Shown: positions 1 to 10,417 of the stretch, in pieces
Numbering within the stretch: the first letter of the stretch is position 1
Layout of the letters: every line of letters begins with the position of its first letter
Origin: Owenia fusiformis
Lineage: Eukaryota; Annelida; Polychaeta; Sabellida; Oweniidae
NCBI GenBank assembly: GCA_903813345.2
Contig: CAIIXF020000011.1
Location: 11,380,842 to 11,444,841 of the forward strand
Length of the DNA stretch: 64,000 nt
Direction of reading: 5' to 3'
Notes under the pieces: generated by a model
Seen by the model: the letters and a program-made list of their open reading frames with translations, nothing else
Database searches by the model: none
Told to the model about the DNA's origin: nothing
Translations under genes and position numbers: made by a program

Positions 1-337
1 CAAGAACCCACCCGAGGTCATTCGTTGACTTGTTGTCAAAGTGACAACTTGACTCTATAGATTGAAACTGATGCTTTGCCAACTTGACCCTTGCAAAATG
101 TTTCATTGAAAATATGTACTTTTAGTGATTTCGTATCTTTTAGGTGATTTCGTAGAAATGATTTTGCATTGAAAAGAATTTAAGCGCAAGACTCCATACA
201 TTGTTGTTTATTCATTCAACGCAGGCGTTGTTTCCTAAACTTCACACTCGATGCTGCTTACCTCGTGCAAAGGTTTTTGAGGAATGATTCAGTCCACATT
301 GCACTGAGTTTAGGGTTTAAAAGTATACATGCACATC
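1..337. other. no feature seen
   Basis: AT-rich, non-coding sequence with no open frame, repeat or splice-site pair that I can support. Confidence 0.5.
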
Positions 338-806
338 ACTGGCGTTCAACGTAACCCGGACATACTACTTCGTGACTTAAAGATCATGGTACATGTTTAT
401 CTATGGGGGTTGGTATATTTTTAAGATCATTAATTTGATATATTTGTCAACCAAAAATGGTGTGAGTGGGCTTTTATTATTCATATTGAAGATAGGGAAA
501 ATATAATATTATAAAGGTTTGTTAAAAGATTATTTTGTATCGGGTATCTTCTCTGAGGTAGGTGTTACGTTATCATGATGCTTTTGTTACGTAGAAGTAA
601 AACAGTTTGACAAATCGACTGAAATCTTCTAACAAAACTTTCACATTTTACCAATCTCCAATTATGAATAAAATCCCACTCACACCATTTGTGGTTGACA
701 AATATATCAAATTAATGATCTAAAGAATTTACCAAGCCCCCATAGATATACATGTATCATGATCTTGATGTTACGGAGTAGTTTGTCCGGGTTACTTTAA
801 ACGCCA
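338..806. mobile_element. foldback MITE with ~150-bp inverted arms
   Basis: The left arm (about 338-495) is the imperfect reverse complement of the right arm (about 645-806). Both outer ends read ACTGGCGTT inward, followed by a shared block containing AACCCGGAC and, further in, a run with TTGATATATTTGTCAACC. The arms enclose about 150 bp of AT-rich loop with no open frame. This is the layout of a non-autonomous DNA transposon. I could not identify the target-site duplication or the superfamily. Confidence 0.7.
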
Positions 807-972
807 GTGCACTTGTTATTGCTATATAAATGCTACATGTATATTTAGTCTTAACTCTCCGTTTAATTTCTGTCTCCTTTAAATTATTGGTTGAAGTGAA
901 ATCAAAATAGCATAATCAATGTACCAACAGTCAAAAATAAATAAATGACATCGGTTGATTTTTTTAATCATA

Positions 973-3025
973 AGCAGTGGCGTAGCCAGGATTTGGTGAC
1001 CAGGGGTTCATTTTTTTTATATTATCCACAAATCTCCACCTTCATTGGGGTATTTTTGTAATTTTCTTACATACAATTTACACCCCTTCCAAAAGTGTGT
1101 CAACCGTAAACTCCCCCATGGAGTGTTTAAGCCTCCTTATGTTTGAATTATTATTCGTATAATATGTACAATGTAAAGGAAAAAACTGTTTTAGTGCTGG
1201 AAAAAATAAATTGACATCATGTCCGATACCTCCATTTTGTTTTGGCAAGATACAATTGAATTTGAAAAAGTTAGACAATTTGATCTATGTTAAAATAATG
1301 GTGAATTTTTTACTCAATAGATATCCTGAAATCTGAAGGCAAGGTCATGATTTTAATATTACATTTGTTTAATAAAATTCAAATCAAGAGTTTACATCAT
1401 TCTGATACTCAGACCATCTCTGCTATGCACAAGAATAGAAGGAAACGGAGAGAAGGCTGTGATATCTCACGATGAGTTAACATATATTTAGCTAAGTTTA
1501 AGGGCAAATCTTAACACATCTTTAAGGAACATATGCATCTTTTTAAAACGAGCTACTTTAGGGAGATACTTTACATCTTGCTTCATCAAGCTTCGAACCC
1601 ATCCTCACCTCGGGATAGAACGTAGTGATTGAGCGTGGGAACCGACGATCCAAAGTTCACACAAAGATGTCAAATTCTGAAACATGCGATTCCCACAATT
1701 TAATACTGAGATTATGATTTTTCTAAAAAACTCCAAATCAAAATATTTTATTTGGTATATAATTTTATAATAGAGGAGTGTTCATTCATAATGACCTTAA
1801 ATTTAGTTACTGAATTGAAGAATTATTAATAGTACAAAAAAGTCTTTAGAGCTACTTGAATACTCTTTGACGATAGAAGCGGCAGTTGATAATTAGTTTT
1901 GTAAAAAATGAAACATAGGCTGAAATTCCAAACTGACCAAATTGAAATAACACGATATCTATGGTCTCCGTAGGCTCTAAAATTAAACCTCTTTGAAATT
2001 GCAATGCCTTACAACAAAAGCACTATAGTGCTGAAAATACCCATTTGTTCTTTCTTTGAATTGAAAATATAAAATTCAAAATTCAAATTCAAGTCCAAGT
2101 ACAGGTGACCCCAAAAACGTCACCCCTTAATTTGGGAATAACTATATCTCCGTTTTAAAGGACTTTTCATGATTTTTTGTGTAGATAGAGAGTTAAATGC
2201 ATAAATCATTGGAATTTACCTTATAAGCAGTCAGTGCATCATATTTGACGAGTGTTGAATTGTTTAAAGGGTAGATTGTACATTCTATTGATAATATGTA
2301 TGAAAGCAATCCAGAAATGGCTCAAATAATGGCTAAGACAGAAATCTCAACTTCAGAAAATTGCATTTTCAATATTTTTGGACAATATCACTAGACCATA
2401 CCTGGATGGAAAATGTGATCATTTTAAAACTTGGAATTTAAACAGTCTACATACGCAGATTAATTAAAAAATCATGTTTGAGTTTATATTAAAATGAGAG
2501 GGTAATTTTTCTGGGTCAACCTGTATATGGAGGTGCACACGTGAATTGGGGAGCACGAGCGTTACAAATGTCCATTGAAATTCAGCAAAAGTAGAACTCT
2601 TTTGAGAAATCTTGGCTATGGCCTAAGTATATATAGCAGTCACATCACAAAAGAAATCGAAGTGATGGTTGCTTGAAAAAGATTTAAAGAGTAAATCGAA
2701 ATATTGCAAAACTAAATCAATTTGTTAGTATTGAGACATTTGGTTTATTTCACCGGATATGAAGCAGCTTTTAAGTTGTGCGAAATTATTGTTATTTCTT
2801 TGCATAATGTCATGATGATCCGGGGTCTTCTCAAAATTAGACAATCCCAACCCTTGCCTAAGGTTGCCAAACTTTTGGAGAGAATTGTACAACTTTATTA
2901 TGTTTTTATTTACTGGTCATATAAATTAAATTTAATGTTTCTGGTTTTCCACAAATATTTTTGGGGGAAACCCTGACCGGGGGTTCGTCCAAACCCACGG
3001 AACCCCCGGTCCCTACGGCTATGAT
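973..3025. mobile_element. possible decayed DNA transposon with GTAGCC-type ends
   Basis: The left end (about 973-1010) reads AGTGGCGTAGCCAGGATTTG and goes on to CAGGGGTTC. The right end (about 2970-3025), read inward on the other strand, gives ATAGCCGTAGGGACCGGGGG followed by TTC. The two ends are therefore degenerate inverted repeats about 2 kb apart. The interior has only short chance open frames and no recognisable transposase. The ends may instead belong to two unrelated elements. Confidence 0.3.
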
Positions 3026-3462
3026 AAGTACACTTTACTTCATAAAAATCATAAATGAATTTACATCTTAATCACGGCGTAATCGCCCAAAAAGGGCATT
3101 TCTACTGCCGCTTTAAGTGAATTTAAATCACAATATAATTACATTTAGTCATTGTTAGTATAAGAAAAATCTAGTTTAAATACAATCTGGTTTTTACCTG
3201 TCTGTACCCCCATTGGTGTCCTAAATTTGAATTATTGTTATCGCATGTTTAATTGTGTTTAATGAAATTTAAAACTGCCTTAAACATTTTGGAATTGTTT
3301 TCATTTTCCTGGCGATCCTTGTCGCCAAAAATTTGTCTTTTTTCTAATGTTTTGTATTTAGTTACATCTAAGTTTGGTTCACGTTTAACCACCGCTAGCG
3401 CATTCGTTTCTCTCAGAGGGCAGGACAAGAGTTTATGTTCTGCTGTCTCTCGAACTCCAAAG

Positions 3463-3723
3463 TCACAATATGGATTTTTTCATAATAAAAATACTTTCAG
3501 ATGATGTTATTTCAATAGGTAATGAATTCCAAATTGATGGTGCAGTAAAAGATATCAAAGCTTTACCATAATTTGTTCGAATTTTGGGTTTGTCATAGTT
3601 TACCCTATTTCGGGTGTTGTAAACATCTCTCTCTCTCTTGGATGGTACTGAAGAGGTTTGCAAAAATTTTATGATAATTAAATAGGGGAAGGGAATGTGC
3701 TCTGTAGTTACTGTTTGTTGCAA
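3463..3723 (-). pseudogene. LINE reverse transcriptase C-terminal fragment
   Basis: The minus-strand frame contains the C-terminal tail signature of many non-LTR retrotransposon ORF2 proteins: YNTRN, then an R-T-N-Y-G-K block, then a block containing SIWNSLP and a Lys-rich end. Only this tail is present. There is no reverse transcriptase core or endonuclease and no ATG start, so it is a 5'-truncated dead copy. The clade is uncertain; the tail pattern occurs in several LINE clades. Confidence 0.65.
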
Positions 3724-4385
3724 TACGTGTAAATTTTTTCTGCAAAATATGAAGGGAGTTTAACAAACCACTACATGATCATGATCACTCGTGGAAAGCA
3801 ACCCATAATTTGATTAATAAAATTAATGGCATCCTTGTATCAAATTACTGAACATCCACACTACTTACTCAGATGGAGATGTGGTGTTTAGGTGATTTCA
3901 TAAATGCTATGCAGTCTGCGCGCAGAATTTAGTTATAAACTAACAATGTAGTTTAGTCTACCATTCAATTGTAAGTTCAACATATAAGTATTCTTCTTTT
4001 TACGAGTTTCCATAAATGTAAACTATTAAACGAAAAACCATTCGTCAATTAATATTTCAATTATGTTTAGGCATACAATCTTTTAAAATCCCTTGAAAGA
4101 GTCAAATAAACTTAAAAAGTGATAGCAACCTTTGAACCTTTATCACATTTATCATAATTTCGTTAACCACGGATAGATATCAAAGCTACTTTCGCGACCT
4201 CCTGATCCTTGGTTGAACCCATGAAAGCAAAGGCATATCATGTTTGGATGTGCTTTATGGGGTTGGTAGATTTTAAGAAAAATAAAGCGACATTACTAAT
4301 CTTAGTAACAATACCAAAGATCTTTGCATCACATTTTGCTTTAATAAACTGTTTTGGAAATGATTTCCGCAATTCTATTTGATTG
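3724..4385. other. no feature seen
   Basis: AT-rich sequence without a supportable gene or repeat. If the SLC22 exon to the right belongs to a live gene, this stretch would be intron 1, but no second exon with flanking splice sites was found here. Confidence 0.4.
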
Positions 4386-5109
4386 AAAGGAGCACGTAGG
4401 TTATCGCAAACAATTTCAAACGATTCTAACTTGAATTATGAATATTTCCTGATCACGCACATGGAACATGGGTGTATCTTTTAGATCCATTCATTATCAA
4501 GAAAAGTATATATAATGATTATTTAATTAATCAGACCTAAGTGATATTAAAGGGGCAATGGACCAATCAACATACTTTTTCAAAACTGTTGACATCATTT
4601 TCACCAAAAATGCAACCTTTTATATATATTGTTGAATGCATAATTAGAATGTGCTTTGAGACATGTTCGATTTCCTAAAAGGAAAAGTTGATTGCTCCAG
4701 GGACTTTTAAGATACTGAATTTGGATGACCAAAATAAACTGAAACCAATGGATAGAATGAGATTTTTCAATGGAGACATAACATGGGGAACACTTATCTT
4801 AAAGCAATTAAGTTTTTCTTTCAATAACTATTTGATCCATCAAAATAAAGAATAGTAATATGCATTAAACATTGTAAAAAATGATTGCATTTTTGGTGAA
4901 AATGGGGTCAACATCTTTGAAAAAATGTGATGATGGGTTGATTGCTAGTTAAATATCTCCATGTCCGTTTGACTTTATTATTACGGTATATAATTTTCTT
5001 TGAGATGATAAATTGATCTAAAAAATAAACCTGTCTTCATTGTCAGAAAATAGTCGTAATCCAAGATATAACCTTCTGAAATTGTTTGCGATAACCTACA
5101 TGCTCCTTT
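4386..5109. mobile_element. outer MITE of a nested pair
   Basis: Terminal inverted repeats of about 35 bp face each other at 4386-4420 and 5075-5109. Both begin AAAGGAGCA and share GTAGGTTATCGCAAACAATT with few mismatches. The interior is interrupted by a second MITE (4547-4952). Without that insertion the element would be roughly 320 bp. No coding capacity is present. Confidence 0.75.
4547..4952. mobile_element. inner MITE flanked by TTAA
   Basis: Imperfect inverted arms of about 75 bp (4551-4625 and 4875-4948) share CAATCAAC, CTTTTTCAAA-like and TTTTCACCAAAAATGCAA blocks. TTAA occurs at both outer edges (4547-4550, 4949-4952), as expected for a piggyBac-type target duplication. The left edge TTAAAGGGGCAAT recurs at 6707 and, inverted, at 53540. 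It lies inside the MITE at 4386-5109 and is therefore the younger insertion. Confidence 0.6.
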
Positions 5110-5251
5110 AAAATTTTAAAGTTTTGGCTCAATTATTTTCAGTATAGCTACCCCCTGTGGCCTCTACATGCATCTCAGAGTCTCCCTGGAAAAATTCCTT
5201 TCATTATGTAATCTTATTTTCACACATTCTTCTACCCGTAGGGAACCTTAC

Positions 5252-5635
5252 CTCAGAGACCAAGCTAGTTTTGTAGACAGATGTGTCATACATCCACTGT
5301 TTACATGCGATGGCATCAACATTGCTATTGTTGTTTTGTAACCAGTTTTGAACATCATCATCAGTAACATCAGTATAATTGCGATCATACATTTCGCAAT
5401 TCGAATATTTTTTCCCATCGTGTGGTATAGAGATGTTCAGGTAAATATCCTGTGATAATGAGAGATTCTGTAGCGCAGAGGTTAGGCAGTAGTGGTCTGG
5501 AACAGCCGCCAGAAATACAATCCCCATAGTGTTGAAGGTGCCCCATATCCAGAACCAAGATAGCCAAAATAAAAGCCACACTTGATAGGGCCCTATTTCT
5601 CCTATATATTCTTGGAGTAGTTTGTCAAACTCCAT
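5252..5635 (-). CDS. SLC22-family organic ion transporter, first coding exon (partial)
   Basis: This exon encodes the N-terminal 128 residues of a major-facilitator transporter of the SLC22 (OCT/OAT) family, which moves organic cations, anions or carnitine across the plasma membrane. The start is the ATG at 5635: the protein opens MEFDKLLQEYIGEIGPYQ, the family's usual N-terminus. TM1 spans about residues 19-44, then a large extracellular loop has cysteines at 50, 80 and 111 and sequons at N57, N67, N86 and N102. It ends with the family block YDTSVYKTSLVSE and a donor (gag|gtaagg) at 5252/5251, phase 0, which matches the usual length of the first coding exon. No second exon was found in the 5 kb downstream, so the rest lies beyond base 1 or is lost. 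The substrate cannot be predicted. Confidence 0.85.
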
Positions 5636-5656
5636 AAGATGAGCTTTGTTGTCATA

Positions 5657-5686
5657 CACGTGGTAAAACGAGTACTCGTATATATA
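5657..5686 (-). promoter_or_regulatory. TATA-like box and E-box upstream of SLC22 ATG
   Basis: TATATATA (5679-5686) lies 44 bp upstream of the ATG at 5635, and the palindromic E-box CACGTG is at 5657-5662. The spacing would give a very short 5' leader. The alternative is that the real promoter lies further upstream with a leader intron. Position and motif are the only evidence. Confidence 0.25.
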
Positions 5687-6051
5687 CTAAAGTATCTTGT
5701 AAGTATAATCTAAAATAAGCACGGCTTATACTTTTTATGTTGCTGGCGTTCAGATGCCATGGACACTCGAGGCTCGGATTAGGTTATAGTATAACTAGTT
5801 GACTCATAACAACTTATATATTTGGCGGCAAACCATAAATATGATATATAATTAAACAAGGCACAAGGTGAATAATATCGTACATAAAATATAGCAGCGT
5901 GTGCTTGTTGTCCCAGAAAGCAAGATGGCCCCCAAAAAGTTATGAAAATGGCCACCTGGAAGCAGGATGGCCGCCAAAAAATGAATCGGCTCTTATCCCC
6001 GGGATCTTACCATGTGACATGTGTAAAAGTTTTAGTAGGCTATAGCTAATT

Positions 6052-6185
6052 ACTCAGATGCGAGTAGGTAGTTTCGCCACCAGGTGGCTGATTAGGGGGA
6101 GGTAACATGGCAGGGTATTACAAAATTCCATTAAACTTGAATATTCATCAGCTTTACTGGTTCACTTTTCATATTACCCTTCTCA
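6052..6185 (+). mobile_element. fragment of CTCAGATGCGAGTAG-ended MITE
   Basis: About 130 bp starting ACTCAGATGCGAGTAG closely match the left part of the complete element at 30236-30665, including a CGCCACCAGGTGGCTGATT block and TTCACTTTTCATATTACCC. The right half is missing here. Confidence 0.7.
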
Positions 6186-6706
6186 GCGTATCAAGATGTC
6201 CTCTTTCTTGTTATGCCACAATCGCAACCCCCTGACTGTATAGTTATATTTCCTTAAATAATAATCTTTATCTTTCAAATGAAATAAAATCCAGATAATA
6301 GCTTTGCAGAACCGAAGTTGTACTTCATGTACTTTCAAGGATAGGATGTATCGCCAAAACTCAATGAAATCAAATCAATGGAACGCGACATTAAATAATC
6401 AACAATTTCAAGTTGTTTTTGTCTTTAACATTCATATTTCAAGAAGAAATATCAATAACAATAAGTGATTCGGTAAGAAAATAGATAAATGTTGTCCAAG
6501 CATCACGGAACATGCACAAAAAATTGCGAGATTCATCCATGTCATCAGGTAGAAGAAAAAAATTTTTTTCTCTCGAATTCGTATAAGAGAACGCGATTAA
6601 CGAATATTTGGCGAAATTGTAGTATACTTCATAAGATAGTCAATAGTGTCTTGATTTTTATGAAATAAAGCATGTTGGAATGGGAATTCAATCTGTTCAA
6701 AGATTA

Positions 6707-6950
6707 TTTAAAGGGGCAATAAGGACTGTAGAGAAAATAGGAAAGGTTTTTCATTTTTTCTGAGCTATCAAGGCAACATTTGGTTTAACATCTTCTTTGA
6801 CATACCTATTTTCTTAAAATGTATGGATAAATTATCAATTTCAGCATTAAGAAGTTTAAATTCAGTCCAAAGCTTCAAAAAGGGGACTTCCACTTTTATA
6901 TATATTTTTTTTAAGATCCACCATGTTTCAAGAGAAATACTATTGATTGA
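6707..6950 (+). repeat. dispersed repeat with TTAAAGGGGCAAT edge, copy 1
   Basis: This stretch is the reverse complement of 53320-53540 with high identity over about 220 bp. Its outer edge is TTAAAGGGGCAATAAGGACT, like the inner MITE at 4547. The open frames in it are not shared as intact proteins between copies, so it is not coding. Confidence 0.7.
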
Positions 6951-6952
6951 AA

Positions 6953-7575
6953 CGTAATTTGACTTTAATTCCAATACCTCCAAATTTTCTAAACAAAATT
7001 TCCTCAATTACAATAGGTCGAAAATTGATGATGAATTTGATGAATTTTGGAAAATCGACATTCCCATGTTAACCAATGGGAAATAGTAGGTTTGCCGCAA
7101 TTCATATGACAGAATATCGATCCATCCGAGTCCTTGCAAAAATACGAGTTAGGCAGGCAATTGAATTTGCTAACTTTATTTAACAAAAAATTGATATGTT
7201 TCTTCAGGTTCAACAAAGTTATAGGGCTTTAAAGTCAAAATTGTTTTCCAAAAAACCTCTCCCATTGAAATAACACAAGAGGCGAAAAATTATTTTCAAA
7301 AATGACTTTGAAGCGCTGTATCTTTAATATTCATCATTCGAAAAAGTTGGACAATTTAATTTTCTATATAAAAATATTTTTTGCTGAATCTTTTACTGAA
7401 AAGATATCCTGATTTCTGATTTGCACGGAACCCTCCATTTCCCATTGGATTAAATGGGAATGACGATTTTCAAAAATTCATCAAATTTATCATCAATTTT
7501 CCACCTATTGTAATTGAGGAAAAAAATTGAGAAAATTTGGAGGTATTGGAAATAAAGTCAAGTTACGTTTCCATC
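6953..7575. mobile_element. foldback element, family of 8007-9059 (partial)
   Basis: Arms 6953-7095 and 7425-7575 are reverse complements; both carry CCATTTCCCATTGG-type and CAATTACAATAGGT-type blocks and an ACGTAA..GACTTTA outer part. The middle (7060-7250) is directly repeated at 8463-8700. The outermost ends seen in the 8007-9059 copy are missing here on the left. Confidence 0.6.
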
Positions 7576-7677
7576 AATATTATAATTAGTTATTTCATCG
7601 CCGGTTAAGTAAATAAAAATCCAAACGTAAAGAGGCTCTAAAACGTAGTTCAATGGGGAAAAAAGGTTGTATATTTA

Positions 7678-8006
7678 GTGCGTGACCATTGAAAGCTGAC
7701 AACTATGTATCTCGTAGAGACATACAGAAGCTGATTGTGATAAGGATCTAATAGATATATTCAGTGATCATTGGAAGCTGACAATCATGGATCACATAGA
7801 CATAAACAGAAGCTTATACATGAATCTCAATAAAATTCACTGGACGCTGTAAAGGATGGATGATGGATCGACATATACAGTGATAATTTGGAGCTGACAA
7901 CTATGGATCTCAAACAGCTGATCCTGCCTGATAAGGATCTCATAGATATATTTTGATCAATGGAGCATGACAACTATGGATCTCATAGGCACATACAAGA
8001 GCTTAC
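7678..8006 (+). repeat. CTATGGATCTCAT dispersed tandem repeat, block 1
   Basis: Degenerate copies of a ~60-bp unit containing AGTGATCATTGGAAGCTGAC and AACTATGGATCTCATAGAC. The same unit recurs at 9060-9220 and 11680-12370. The block is interrupted at 8007 by a foldback element. Confidence 0.65.
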
Positions 8007-9059
8007 ACTCCCCTCCATAGGTTTGGCAACCTTAGCTCCTCCATTGAACTACGTGTTGAAGCCCCATTACCTTTGATTTTTTATTTACTTATCCCGCGAT
8101 GAAAATATTTCCAATACCTCCAATTTTTTTTCAATATTTTCCCCCAATTTAATTGCAATACGTCGAAAATTGATGATAAAGAGCTACGTAAGATATGGCA
8201 AGCATTTTCGAAGGCCTATATCTTTAGTTCCAAGAATACTTTTACCATAAAAATAAATGGTTATGTTAGATCCATGTCTTATATTCAATAAATAACATTA
8301 GGATAATAATCAAGTTGATTGGATTATCTCTTAAGCTGTCCCTAATCCACCCATCTTCACACACTTTCCCTAATTCTGACGCAATTTTCACCAAAAATGC
8401 AGCATTTTATTTCAGCTTTTATGACAAAATTACAATTTATTGTAAGGAATGATTTACCTCTAAAACATTCCCATGTTAACCAATGGGAAATGATGGGTTT
8501 GCCGCAAGTCATATGGCAGAATATCCATCCATCCGAGTCCTTGCAAAGAATACAAGCTAGGTAGGCAATTGAATTTGCTTACTTTATTTAACAAAAAATT
8601 AATACGTTTTACCAGGTTCAACAAAGTTATAGGTCTTTAAAGTCAAAATTGTTTTTCAAAAAAACTCTCCCATTGAAATAAAGCAAGAGGGAAAAAATGA
8701 TTTTCAAAAACGACTTTAGTATTTATCAAGTAAATTAAACACTTAGTGTACAAAAAAAAGTTAGACAACTCAATTTTTTATATAAAAATATATTCTGCCG
8801 AATCTTTTGCTGAATAGATATTCTGATTTCTGATTTACCTCGAACCCACCATTTCCCATTGGCTTCATCAATTTTAGACCTATTGCAATTGAGGAAAACA
8901 ATTAGGAAAATATGGATTTACTGGAAATATAGTCAAGTTACGTTTCCATCCATAGCATAAGTATTTTCATCGCAGGTTAAGTAAAAAATTCAAAGGTAAA
9001 GGAACTTTAACACGTAGTTTAATGGGGGAGCTAAGGTTGCCAAACTTATGGAGGGGAGT
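8007..9059. mobile_element. 1.05-kb foldback element inserted in repeat
   Basis: The outer ends are inverted: ACTCCCCTCCATAGGTTTGG on the left and its counterpart on the right at 9040-9059, followed inward by GGCAACCTTAGCTCC and an ACTACGTG block. Second-tier inverted blocks at about 8100-8180 and 8870-8950 continue the fold. It splits an array of the CTATGGATCTCAT repeat: the left flank stops at AGAGCTTAC and the right flank resumes at ACATGGATCTCAT. No open frame of note. Confidence 0.7.
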
Positions 9060-9221
9060 ATACATGGATCTCATTAAAATTCACTGATCATTTGAAGCTG
9101 AGAAATATGAATGATGGATACCATAGACAATAGGCTATACAGTGATAATTTTGAGCTGACAACTATGGATCTCAAACATATTCAGTGATCATTTGAAGCT
9201 GATAACTATGGATCTCATAGA
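9060..9221 (+). repeat. CTATGGATCTCAT dispersed tandem repeat, block 2
   Basis: Continuation of the 7678-8006 array after the inserted foldback; units again contain AGCTGACAACTATGGATCTC. Confidence 0.65.
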
Positions 9222-9335
9222 CGGGGTCCACGCATTATACCGAAACCCATTATACCGACGCGCATGGTACCGAAAGGCGTTATACCGAATGCCATAATAC
9301 CGATGCGCGTTGTACCGAAAAGTTTTCTTGCGTGA
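9222..9335 (+). repeat. ~16-bp TTATACCGAA minisatellite
   Basis: Six to seven diverged units of the form CGC(A/G)TTATACCGAA follow each other, alternating GCATTATACCGA, GCATGGTACCGA, GCGTTATACCGA and GCGTTGTACCGA. On the minus strand this reads as an Arg-Tyr-Asn-rich peptide, which is a by-product of the repeat rather than a gene. A related shred (GATTTTCGGTACGATGCGCAT) is near 11611. Confidence 0.7.
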
Positions 9336-9947
9336 GTTGTAACGTATATGTCTGCTTGTAACCTTTACACCCAGGTATAGCCTGACAACGGTAAAGTCAG
9401 ATACCGTTGTCACAAACGGCGGACATATCCGGTGTGCTTTAAGAGCATGGGCATTGATAGAGCCCATGTTTAAGAGCAAGCACAAAGTTATTGAAAGACA
9501 AAGCAGCGAACACACATTTAAAGTTTATTTGGAGTAAAATACGATTAGACAGTTTTCAAGTTTTTATACATGATATTCATTTTTAATCCTTACAAACGGG
9601 AGAACATCAATTTTGAGACTAAAACAACCTGTCATCGTTTCCACTTGATTCCCAGAGATAAAAACCCACCCGTTCCGTTGGTTTGTTTGTTTGTCCGCCT
9701 TTTCGGAAAACAACTGACTACAGCTGTATCTTATAGGAATACGCGTAATGACAAAAGGACGTCTGATTTAGAAGTGTCTTCGAAAATGGAAGTCATTTAA
9801 TAAAAAGTTGTCACATTTCAACTTTTATTCCATGTCTTCCAGCATAGGTTCAATGATCCATTTTCGAGGGCAGAGAATTGGGATAGAAATGTTACATTTT
9901 AGCAGACTAACAACATGAACCTGAAGGTACGCTATGATATGATACAT
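9336..9947. other. no feature seen
   Basis: No supportable gene. A short open frame at 9570-9800 shows no family pattern. Confidence 0.4.
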
Positions 9948-10136
9948 ATAGGTTATTTACTGGGAGGGATTGAATATGGGTTTTATTCCGAGGGACAATA
10001 TGATATTGACCGAAGGGTAATATGATATTGACCGAGGGAGCGCAGCGACCGAGTGTCAATATCATATAACCCAAGGTCAATATCATATTTTCCGAGGAAT
10101 AAAACCCATATTCAATCCCGACCAGAAATAACCTAT
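9948..10136. mobile_element. palindromic foldback, part A
   Basis: A 189-bp imperfect palindrome centred near 10042. The left arm runs ATAGGTTATTTACTGGGAGG, then TGAATATGGGTTTTATTCCG and CAATATGATATTGACC; the right arm is its reverse complement. The loop reads GAGGGAGCGCAGCGACCGAG. The same plan with a different stem sequence occurs at 58936-59074, and a left half at 47572-47660. It abuts a second inverted-repeat module at 10136. Confidence 0.75.
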
Positions 10137-10390
10137 TTATTCCATAATACACCCCTCTAAAATGCTACATTTGGATAATGCAAAAAACGGGAAAAAATAA
10201 CCGGGAAACCGAAAATAGGTTAATATGCTCCGATACGATTTTTTTCCCGGGGACAATACGATTTTTTCATGTAATACGCTCTAATACGATTTTTTTCCCG
10301 GGGACAATACGATTTTTTCATGTAATACGATTCAATACAATTTTTATTCCTTCATATTTCCCTGGGAAAACAGTAGTATTATGGAATAAA
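10136..10390. mobile_element. palindromic foldback, part B
   Basis: A 15-bp perfect inverted pair, TTTATTCCATAATAC (10136-10150) and its complement (10376-10390), bounds this module. Inside are two copies of a 51-bp direct repeat (about 10229-10332) carrying TACGATTTTTTTCCCGGGG and GACAATACGATTTTTTCATG. The open frame through the module follows from the duplication and is not a gene. Confidence 0.65.
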
Positions 10391-10417
10391 GTGATAATAT
10401 ATTACTTCTTAGTCCCT

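Noticed and set aside
9189-9515. 108-codon minus-strand frame with RYNA repeats, possible Tyr-rich peptide
   Set aside because: Half of it is the 16-bp TTATACCGAA minisatellite; the rest has no family resemblance.
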